This document shows, piece by piece, positions 55,735-64,000 of a DNA stretch of 64,000 nt. The notes below the pieces were generated by a model, which had not been told where the DNA came from, ran no database searches, and saw only the letters and a program-made list of their open reading frames with translations. A program made the position numbers and the translations under genes. Each line of letters starts with the position of its first letter. Position 1 is the first letter of the stretch. This stretch comes from Tenodera sinensis (Eukaryota; Arthropoda; Insecta; Mantodea; Mantidae), in assembly GCA_030765045.1 (NCBI GenBank), contig CM060964.1, forward strand, positions 166,926,115 to 166,990,114, read 5' to 3'.

Positions 55735-56612
55735 CAGGTGCATTTGTAGATAGGTTGGAATGCCCTGCGGTGGCACTGAACTGGGCAAGGACAGGCGTGC
55801 CCTGCGTCAGATTTACACTTAAACGACTGGTAAGTCATGGTCACAGAACATGAACTATTATACTAACTTACATTAAGCTTAACTGCATCACAACAGATGT
55901 TGAAATTTATGACCTTCAATGCGAACACATCCCTTATATCTCCAAAAACTATTCTGGTTGACTCGCAAAAGCTCATGTTGACTGATTGCCTATATTTCTC
56001 TTGTGATGTTGTCCCTCAATTCTTGAAACATGTGTGAATTTGATGGTACACTTTATTCTTTTATGTTCCCCATAAATAAAAATCACACGGTGATAGGTCA
56101 GGGGAATGAGATGTCCACAATCATTGACTAACTATTCTGTTACCATACGCAGTTCTCAATTCATGCATAGAAAGTTTGCAGCAGTGTGCACTGTAGCTCA
56201 GTTCTGCACACAATCTTTCATTTCTTGTTAGTTACAGGACAAAATATTTAAAATAGAATTTACATAAACGTGTGAATCAACTGTTGTGTTGTAAAATATG
56301 GACTGATAATTCTACACACACTTGCTGCATACTAAATCCCAAATTTTGCAGTGTGGTAAAGAGTTTCATAAATAATATGGGGATTTTCAGTAAACCTGAG
56401 ATGTTTTCGGAAATATAGGGAACATGTTCATGTTGAACGTTATCAATTTCAGCATCTGTTTTGATGCAAGTAAGTCTAATGTAAGTTACTACAGTATTAG
56501 TGTTCTGTACTCGTGACTTGCCGATCATTTAGTGTAACTCTGAAAGGGTGCGTCAGGCCTTGCCCGGTCCAGTGCAGCCGTGGGGCGGTCCAGCCAATCT
56601 AAAAATGTAGTG
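55735..56612 (-). mobile_element. Short mariner-like element with long inverted repeats, copy 2
   Basis: TA flanks at 55733-55734 and 56613-56614. Left CAGGTGCATTTGTAGATAGG and right (inverted) CACTACATTTTTAGATTGGC. Same family as 38746-39638 but with the core on the minus strand (GGTCAGGGGAATGAGATGTC, complement of the PDLSP region, at 56094-56113). Inverted arms of roughly 250 bp are recognisable. More decayed than copy 1. Confidence 0.85.
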
Positions 56613-56614
56613 TA

Positions 56615-57297
56615 TTATTCTAATGGGTACATACAGGGAAAGTGTAACAGTTTAGGGAGACCTTGTTAGCTTTTTCTTGGAGTCTAATATTTTCTATGAT
56701 TGAGTGCAAAACCTTAACAGGGGTGTTCAGTATTACCCCAACCTTCCCTATGCTTAATATTCACTTGGCACTCTGCAGCAGTACTTTTGAGGAGTGAATG
56801 TTCAATAGGCAGGCTGACTCAGCAGCGTGACACAGTATAAACTCGCATTCCCTTCTGTTTTTATATGCTTTATCCGTGTTAATAGTGAGCAGCCATTCAT
56901 CATATATGATTTAATGTCAGTCTTTCATCAAGGTAAGAGAACTAAATTCACTAGGATTATGAATCAGGTTAAGGCATTGCTAAGCATTATATGTTATTAG
57001 ATGCCCACATTCTGGTTTCCAAGATGAAAGGTGCAGAAAAAGCCAATTATTTGCTGCAGAGTAACAAAACTTGGAAAGCAAATGCTGGTCTTCATGGCTA
57101 TAATTTGGGAGCTAGCTTTGGGGGTAAAGTTTTATGAAATAAAATACAGTCAGAAATATGTTTCAGAGTAGTTCTCAGTCACTCTAGAGAAAGAAAGCAG
57201 TACTTCTTTGTAAAGATTAATAATAGTAACACCACCACCAACACCAGCAACAATGATGATGACTGATGATAACTGTGACAATGACAACAGTGCATTA
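56615..57297 (+). other. Intron sequence, nothing recognised
   Basis: A short run of mixed CACCAC/CAACAATGATGATGA triplets lies at about 57230-57295 just before the SINE. Confidence 0.45.
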
Positions 57298-57525
57298 TTT
57301 TTTAATTAACGTCCTCCAATATGGTGTCATATCAAGCAGTGAATGAATGACATGGGTGAAATGATGCTCAAATGAGCTTTAAGTTACCAAACATTCATCT
57401 TCTCAAGTTAAGGGAAAACCCCTGAAAAAACCTTATCCAGATAACTCACCCTAAGCGAGATTCAAACTCGTGACCTCTTGGACATGAAGCAGACATGCTA
57501 CTACTATACTACAGAGGTGGGCAAC
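57298..57525 (-). mobile_element. tRNA-derived SINE, family 2
   Basis: Minus strand: GCCCACCTCTGTAGTATAGT head with A box, CGAGTTTGAATCTCG as B box, then GGGTGAGTTATCTGGATAAGG body, AAATGAG block, and GGAGGACGTTAATTAAAAAA 3' end. Best-preserved head of the family in this window. Confidence 0.82.
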
Positions 57526-57656
57526 AACTGTGCAGATGGAATATATTAAACATGTTTAATTTGATTGTCGACTAATTTCCCACTTTCTGTCACTTAGCAC
57601 CCTTAATAATAAAAAAAAACCTAGTGTTTAACAGTGGTATGGCTTTCTTTAGATTT

Positions 57657-57761
57657 ATCCAGTAGAATGTTGTTTCTGGGCTTCTTGGTCCAGTTGATGT
57701 GTCCAGTTCACGCATCAACTGGACCATAGCCAAGAAGCCCGGAAACAACATTTTACTGGAT
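57657..57761. repeat. Strong hairpin, arms about 45 bp
   Basis: 57657-57699 (ATCCAGTAGAATGTTGTTTC... CCAGTTGATG) is the near-perfect reverse complement of 57713-57761, with a 13-bp loop and one small bulge. No target duplication or coding part was seen. It may be the end of an unidentified element or a snap-back duplication. Confidence 0.9.
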
Positions 57762-58435
57762 ATACACTGGCCGTGAAAGCCTAAGCTCACATATTTCTTT
57801 AGATTTAGTTTCATGATTAGTCTACAGGTTATGCATAAAAAATGATATTTTTATTTTGCTATTTCCTCTTGCTCATTAATATTTGCAAGAAATGGTTTCA
57901 AACAATTAATACAATGGTTTGCCTGCTGAGACTGCTAAAGAACAAGTCAGTGAATTATGTTAATATGGCAATAGGCACTGATGATTTTAAAATTTTGGAA
58001 TTGGCCTCATTTACACAGAAGGTGTTTGGTTGCTGTGAAAGAAACTAGCATTAAAATCCACTACATAATGACTAAAAATCTTGCACCTTTATTACTGTTT
58101 AGTTGGTTACATTGAGGAATAGTCCCTTTCAGCTGGGGTTCATAGGCACTGGGATAGCACATTGTAAATAAAAATGGTTTAGCATTTTAACTATAACTTA
58201 CTTTAAGCATATATAACTGAGGATATTTTGCCAAAATATGTTTGCCGAGATGTTGCAAAAGTTTACTGCAATTTTGTTGTTCATATGAAGGTTGAGTAGC
58301 AAATGCGTATGACATCATACTGATTTTACCCTGAATGATCATTCAGATATTTGGTAGGTTTTGAATTTGGACTATTTTTCCAATGAACAGATTCATGATT
58401 TAGGTTTCGGTAACTAATTTAAAACATATTTTTAG
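57762..58435 (+). other. Intron end before exon 4
   Basis: No repeat recognised; ends with AACATATTTTTAG, the exon 4 acceptor. Confidence 0.6.
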
Positions 58436-58578
58436 GTCAACTGTCACCAGCTCCCACAACTCCCGGCTCCATGGATGACGATGATGATTATTTGAACAAC
58501 AAAAAGAAGCAAAAGAGAGGAGTACTTCCAAAACATGCAACGAGTGTCATGCGCTCGTGGCTGTTTCAGCATTTAGTA
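58436..58578 (+). CDS. PKNOX: PKNOX exon 4 of window: acidic stretch and first part of TALE homeodomain
   Basis: Starts with two bases (GT) completing the Ser codon from exon 3, then QLSPAPTTPGSMDDDDDYL, a basic NNKKKQKR segment, and GVLPKHATSVMRSWLFQHLV, the N-terminal arm and helix 1 of a PREP-class homeodomain. The acceptor is CATATTTTTAG ending at 58435; the donor is GTA|GTAAGT at 58579. The exon stops just before the three-residue TALE loop (normally HPYP), so helices 2 and 3 must be in a later exon. I see no HPYP or WF-x-N segment in 58579-64000. The acidic Asp run followed by the basic arm is common in this family. A SINE lies only 58 bp downstream of the donor. Confidence 0.95.
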
Positions 58579-58636
58579 GTAAGTGTCGCTAATTTTCAGT
58601 CTTAAAGGCCCTGTGTGGTTGAATGTCATAATTATA

Positions 58637-58857
58637 GTTGGTCTGGGTGACTCAGTTTGTTAGATGCAGTCCTAAGGTTGTGAGTTCAAATCTGGCTCAG
58701 ACCGATGGTTTTTAAGTGTGCTTAAAAATAACAGCTCCATGTCAGTAACTGGCATGTAAAAGAACTCCTGCGGGATGAAATTCCGGCACACCGGCAGTGC
58801 TGATGTGATCCTGGCAATTGACAGTATCATTAAACAACAAAATACCTTTACCTCATG
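58637..58857 (+). mobile_element. tRNA-derived SINE, family 1, next to homeodomain exon
   Basis: Perfect 10-bp duplication CATAATTATA at 58627-58636 and 58858-58867. Head GGTCTGGGTGACTCAG; a deletion removes part of the tRNA-like region; B box AGTTCAAATCTGG near 58683. Body as in the other copies. Confidence 0.9.
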
Positions 58858-58867
58858 CATAATTATA

Positions 58868-59759
58868 AGATATTGTGACAAAATGACAAAATAGTCCAAT
58901 TACTTTTCTGTCACTTCATTTTCTTCCAAATTGTAACACAACAGTCTTTAGTGTTGTTAACACAATCTGCAGTTCTTTGTGATCTTACAATTCACAGCTG
59001 TTCTGTCTTCTCGTAATCTTGACACTCATTGTTGTTTCTTTATTCTCTCTGTCTCACAAACAGCTGGCTTTGACAGCACAATCACTCAATCACTAAAACT
59101 GCTTCGTTTCAAGACTAACTCTGACACAATGTACCCCAAACTGTCCCTGTCAATACATACAGTTCTCTCATGATAACGACTGTACACACATATGCACTGC
59201 CAACAGCTGTCTCATTCACGAGCCAACAACTACTCCTCTCAAAACAAGAACTACTTACTTCTCTCGTCATCTCACCTGTTTTTATAGGTAAGAAAAATAT
59301 AACATGGATCTTTCTCAAAATGGACTTTTTCTCAAAGCTGTCACAAGTAAGGTGGCAGGTGAGGCTTTGCAAACATTCTGCGAATGCTTTGTGCTGATGC
59401 TGCATTGTTGTCATTCACACATTTGTAAACAGTGTGTGGGGCAGGCTCTATCTTAACCAGCTATTGATGTCAGGGGCCGTCCGGCATCACAGTATCATCA
59501 TTGTATTATTGCCCTTTTTACCGGTGCTGAATTAGCTGCTAAAATTATGCTGATTCATAGTGTTTTTGGCTGTACTAATTGTACTGAAGATTAAAAGAGG
59601 GATTATATAAATTTTCATAAATTTATGAATAGAGAAAGATCTCCTGAATGTCATAATGTATGAATAAAAAGGATTATTTACAAAGACTTCATTCCAACCA
59701 AAATATTTGAATATATGCTTTATTAACTTCGTCAAAGATGGCTATGAACTCTCCTGTTT
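58868..59759 (+). other. Intron sequence, unassigned
   Basis: 58940-59420 is more C/T-rich than its surroundings and could be a solo LTR or other repeat, but I found no matching ends. Confidence 0.35.
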
Positions 59760-60235
59760 TTTAAGGCCCAATATACAAGGTATTCTCAGAAGCACTGCAC
59801 AATTATAAACAGGTGCAGTGTCACTGTCAGTAGCTAGATTTAAACAAAACTGGTGTCATTAGAAAGAACATCTCAAACATTTTAGTACCTATCTCAAAGA
59901 CACTGAATATGTGCTCCACATGTCACAGCAGACATCAAGGCAATATTTCCACTTATGCCATATGCATTCCAAGATGTTTATAGATATTAAGTTGATGATG
60001 GCAGTGTTACAAAGTTAAGCTCTTGCAAACTTTGAAATAGTGGTGATATGTACAAAAGATTCGTTATATGACTCCACAAGAAGAACTCACAAGCAGTCAA
60101 ATCAGGGTGCCTCAGAGGCCAGCTGAGGAAGATATTTCCTTGATTCCCAGCGCATCCAATCTAGTTTCCTGGAAGTTATTCATTTAGAATATTCCATATA
60201 GTGAAATACCAGTGAGGAGGTGCCGTCTTATTGGA
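59760..60235 (-). pseudogene. Tc1/mariner-type transposase C-terminal remnant
   Basis: On the minus strand, ETRLDALG, then PDLTACEFFLWSHITNLLY and PLFQSLQEL match the last catalytic block of mariner-type transposases (usually RWIGRxGPxxWPPRSPDLTPLDFFLWG). The preceding SASSAGL segment is degraded. Stops follow. No terminal repeats found. Confidence 0.6.
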
Positions 60236-61461
60236 AAACAAATTTGTTGTCTTCTTCTTATACCTCTTCAGAATCATTTTTTTACTGGGTCTCAAGTTGA
60301 AAGTTCTGTCTGAAAGCGCACTGAGCTCTTATTACATTCTGTGTGCTATGGTATTCCAATTTGCACCAACTATGTTCCTGGGGGTTTGCCATAATCTTCT
60401 CAGTTCTGCAGAATTCACACTGACTTGGAAGTTTAACATCCACACTATTTAACACAGTTGGCTTCTGTTCAACAATGCCATAATCACAAGTGAAATAGCA
60501 GAAACAACATCTTTTTTTTCTTCTTGTGCTGTTATCTGTTGTTGTTTCAGTCAAAATATCAATTGCACATTCTCTGAAATTCTTTGAGTTGCTTCTAATG
60601 ACAGCAATTTCATGTAATCCAGCAACTGATAACAATGCTATACCTGTTCTAATCATATAGTGTTTCTGTGGACACACTGTACCTCAAAGTAAGGAACACA
60701 GATTTTTAAAACAGGGCAGTTCTCTCTGTGCATTTAAGGGGACAGGAAAAGTTATATCTTATGTCGTTGAAAAGGAAGAAAGAAGAAAGTCGTTTTCTAG
60801 GAAAATAAAGTAGTGCAACAAGCAATATAGAATCAGAATCAAGCACCAGTTTTCAATGTTGTGAAGTTAGTTATAAATATTTAATAAAGAAATTTCAGCT
60901 GATGTACTTCAAGAAAGGAGATAATAGAACACAGAAATATCATTTTGTCTGAAACTGTTGTGTAGTGTGAAATAGGAAGTGAAATATATAAGGAGCATCA
61001 TTTCAAAATGCGATAAGTCCACAAATAACAATTTTACAGGAAAGCCGAAAATGTAATAACTCCTAAAGTAAACAATACTTTTAAAATATAATTATGTCGT
61101 TGTGATCTAAAAAATGAACGTATAACATGGCCATGAGTGTCAAAAATCACAGCCTTAATGCAAATCTGTAATTGCGAGTTAAAGTATGAAAAATGTTGGC
61201 CTTATCTTGTTTTGCACCGAATAAATGGACACAAAGCTTTTTGAACTGTTCTTCCATATAAACAATGTTAATTTCAGTAAATTTCTTTATTCCAGATTTT
61301 TAACTCTTACATGCCATTGTAATTCACAATATACATTTTGTGTTCTTAATGTGTTGTCTAGGACACTGCAACTCTTTCGACTGTTTGAAACCAATTCAAT
61401 GTAATAATTATGCATATTAGAAGCAGACATGCAGAAAATCCTGATTAATGATCATGTATTC
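60236..61461 (+). other. Intron sequence, nothing recognised
   Basis: A 131-codon minus frame at 60282-60677 is Cys-rich (RCCFCYFTCDYG, CEFCRTEK) but shows no family pattern that I know. It might be upstream sequence of the same transposon remnant. Confidence 0.35.
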
Positions 61462-61470
61462 TGAATAGTG

Positions 61471-63661
61471 TTATAACACCACCATATTCGAGGAAACGTA
61501 AAGGAAAAACTTATTCCATTCTATGAGTACACTTAGAGCTTCTAACACTTGTGATTGGTAGTTATCAGGGTGAAACAAAACTAATTTAATATAGACTTTG
61601 AGACAGCTGTCAAATTGAATTAAAAACATGTTCTTCTTCCAAACAATCACAGTCTTCATTCTCACTTCCCTCCTCCATTTGTTGTGCATCATCTTCGTGC
61701 TGAATTAACCTTGTATAAAATTTTAGCTCATTATTACTGTACCAATATTCACCAAAATGTTGCTTTAAAAGCTTGTGCAAATCATTATTTTTTTCTAATT
61801 TGATGGGCTGTTCCAAAGGCAGAACTGGGGGCTCTCCTAGTTGTTCAACTGCTATTCCTCGTTTAAGCATGGAGACAAATTTCTTGGATTCGTCATTCAG
61901 TCTATATGATCATTAAAAAATTTTCTCATTCATACCTACAAGAAATAGAAACAAATGCCAAAGATAAAAAATGGATTACACTACTTTCCAACCCAGATAT
62001 AATCCCCCGGGGACCAAGGAAAACAGCGGTTGCAGCCTTCCAACTATTGACAAATCACAACTGCTTAGCAAGTCATCTCTACAAAATAGGTATCTCTGCT
62101 TCACCAATATGTGTCCTGTGTAACGATCCAGCAGAAATGAACGAAGACCACTTGAAGACCTGTGAAGCATTAAGATCAGAAGAAACTACAGTTCAAAAGT
62201 ATTGGAAAGCACGAATGCTAATGGCTTCATTGCCAGATGCAAGGCACTAGAAAACAACAACAACAACATTTCCATTTTCAGAGAAACGTAAAATTTATTC
62301 CCCTTAAGTTTCTTTTTTAACATTTCCTTTATACTATCTGGCTTTTTTAAGTAATTGCAAAGCGTCTTAAAGTCATGCGCATACCAATCCTTGCCCAGAT
62401 GGCGAACAATACCAACCTTAGAGTATGTTTCAATATACTTCTCTGGAGTTAATATCTCAGACTGTTTTCTAAAATCCTTTTCCAAAACTCCAAGCATGCA
62501 TTCCGTAGGTAAGAAAGAATAGCCTCTTCCGGGAAATATCATTCATATTTCCTTCAGACAATTTGGAGATTTTTTCAAAAGCCACCAATAGAGTGCGTGG
62601 ACCACGTGGGCATTTCTATTTTAGCCAGCACAGCCATCAGAGAAGAGCCTTAATTTGGGTACACCATCCTCAAATTGTGGTTTGCTTAGAAAATTTGTTA
62701 ATGCAGAAGCAACTTCAATAGCTCCATGACCTACTTGATTTTCAGTTCAGCAATAGAATGCTGGTGATTTATTCTCTACATCAGTGATGCACAGAGCATA
62801 GAATGATAGTTGGCAAGCATAATAGGCTTCACCTATAGCAAGCTTAGGCAATGGTTGCACCTATTGCAAATCGAAGCATAAGGACAAGGTAGCTGACTCT
62901 TTTTCTCTCATCATTTAATTGCTTTCAATTTATGTGCAGTGAGTTCAGCTTGTAACTCGTTCTTTCTATGGGAATTTTCCATGACTTGCAGTTCATGTTT
63001 TGTCCTACTGCAATAACTGCAAACATCTACAGTTGGTTCACCAAAACCCAAGTTAAATTTATTAGAAAAAAATAGTGTGGGAAAAACCACTTTACTTTTG
63101 GTGATTCAGCCACACTAGCATTGTACATTTTGAATAACTTGTTCACATTTAACTCTGAAGGAAAGTAGAGCCGCATACTTTTTTGTCTTGAATAATGACT
63201 CTCTCTAGATTTTAGCTTGGATAAAAAACTGATTACCGATTCCTTCCTTTGGGCATATTGTTTGGCTTTTCGGTCACCTCCCCTTCTTTCCATTATTGCT
63301 TTACCTGCTATTAGAAAAGCTGCTGTGTTGTTTATTCTTGTTGTACCAATGCTAAAAATAGCTCAAAAGAACTTAGAACAAAGCGGAATAGTTTCATTGT
63401 TTACTCTAACTAGATATTTAATAACGACTGTGTTAATCTTTTCTGATTTCTTGATGTGAGCCTTTTGGGAAATGATACAGACATCACTGATGTCAGAAGT
63501 CTGTCTTGTGATTTGTTCCCACAGTTACACACTAATTTTCTTGCTCTAATGAGATGATGGGCAGGAATGGTACAGCATTTAAATTTACCCTCTGTGTGTG
63601 CACATGGAGGCTTGAACTCCAGCATATTAGGATCTTTATCAGAATACCTGAAACACACCAA
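61471..63661 (-). pseudogene. Decayed transposon-like gene with SDGCAG-x-NRN motif (DUF7869-like)
   Basis: Minus-strand order: 63661-63410 (MVCFRYSDKDPNMLEF), 63293-63027 (VISFLSKLKSRESHYSRQKS, LYFPSELNVNKLFKMYN), about 62720-62590 (GAIEVASALTNFLSKPQFE, then LRLFSDGCAG-stop-NRN and VVHALYWWLL), 62542-62275 (MIFPGRGYSFLPTECMLGV, LTPEKYIETYSKVGIV), and 61870-61471. The SDGCxGQNRN-type motif and the RGxSFLPxD-type motif are those of a protein family common in arthropod genomes as transposon-like genes; a TAA replaces the expected Gln codon. Many stops; a LINE tail is inserted at 61905-62272. The family name is recalled, not searched. Confidence 0.6.
61905..62272 (+). mobile_element. LINE C-terminal fragment with (AAC)n tail
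   Basis: A 114-codon frame 61906-62250 reads KKWITLLSNPDIIPRGPRKTA, LLTNHNCLASHLYKIGI, CVLCNDPAEMNEDHLKTCE and QKYWKARMLMASLPDARH, a zinc-finger-like LINE C-terminus, then (AAC)n at about 62253-62268. It is the same family as the tail of the 9860-11118 element and interrupts the minus-strand transposon remnant. Confidence 0.82.
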
Positions 63662-64000
63662 CGAATGAAGTGGTAAGAACTATACTAACCGCAACGTGGT
63701 TCTGAATACATTCCTGTATAACTATTTTCGCTAAATAATACGGATAATTATTCTTCTTATAAACTTTAAATAGTATTTACCTTTCTTCTTGTTGCCTTTT
63801 CCTTTTTGTCATACTCTTTTGCTCCTTCTGGAACCTGCAGAACGCTCACCTACAACTATGCTTTCTTCCATGTTCATAGATACAACTACACGAAACTCAC
63901 AATAATAGAAAGAATCTGTAGGCAATGCAATCTGGTCAATGAGATAGAATGAGAAACAGATGTTTTTGTGATGTCGTGACAAAACAGGCAGGAATTCCTA
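63662..64000 (+). other. Intron sequence, nothing recognised
   Basis: No PKNOX exon and no recognised repeat in the last 340 bases. Confidence 0.5.

Noticed and set aside
57590..57814. 74-codon minus-strand frame across the hairpin
   Set aside because: It is produced by reading through the palindrome and shows no family similarity that I can state safely.
58940..59420. Solo LTR
   Set aside because: Composition changes here, but I found no paired ends, duplication or internal match.

Overview
This window is eukaryotic. It lies inside one gene: four spliced exons on the + strand encode parts of a PREP/PKNOX-type TALE homeodomain transcription factor, separated by introns of about 28.2, 16.2 and 10.0 kb. 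The exons join in phase (0/0, 0/0, 1/1), which is strong evidence that they belong to one transcript. The 5' exons (start codon, first part of MEINOX) and 3' exons (rest of the homeodomain, C-terminus) lie outside the window. The repeat content (hAT, piggyBac, several Tc1/mariner groups, pogo/Jerky, Penelope-like, jockey-like LINEs, a Gypsy-type LTR element, several tRNA-derived SINE families), the large AT-rich introns and the protein sequence suggest an insect with a large genome, perhaps a polyneopteran such as a cockroach or termite. The species assignment is inference.

Layout. 1-1536: 3' end of a LINE with a degraded RNase H. 3290-3461: PKNOX exon 1. 3606-12187: a hAT transposon whose ends carry an 8-bp target duplication (7/8), split by a Penelope-like element, a LINE (itself split by another LINE tail), an internally deleted LINE and a SINE. 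13234-13907: small hAT element with a perfect 8-bp duplication. 15.66-17.2 kb: Jerky/pogo remnant and a hairpin. 18180-24438: young LTR retrotransposon on the minus strand with intact gag-protease and an in-frame deletion of most of RT, RNase H and integrase. 25.2-26.5 kb: hAT remnant. 29.6-31.3 kb: pogo-type fragment, LINE tail, 187-bp tandem units and a SINE. 31623-31883: exon 2. 33.5-42.2 kb: a mariner with about 200-bp inverted ends, a hAT, a mariner-like element with about 245-bp inverted ends, and a classical mariner split by a SINE. 46307-46938: a MITE. 48105-48411: exon 3. 49221-53470: second copy of the big hAT, then a piggyBac split by a LINE tail and a 1.42-kb TTA microsatellite. 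54218-56612: two more long-inverted-repeat elements. 58436-58578: exon 4, start of the homeodomain. 58.6-64 kb: SINE, mariner remnant, and a decayed element with an SDGC-x-x-NRN motif that carries a LINE tail.

No operon, CRISPR array, genuine tRNA or rRNA gene is visible. The only host gene supported is PKNOX; all other coding-like sequence I could identify belongs to mobile elements. The window's main interest is the readable order of nested insertions, supported by target-site duplications and by comparing two copies of the same hAT, plus several elements of unusual architecture.
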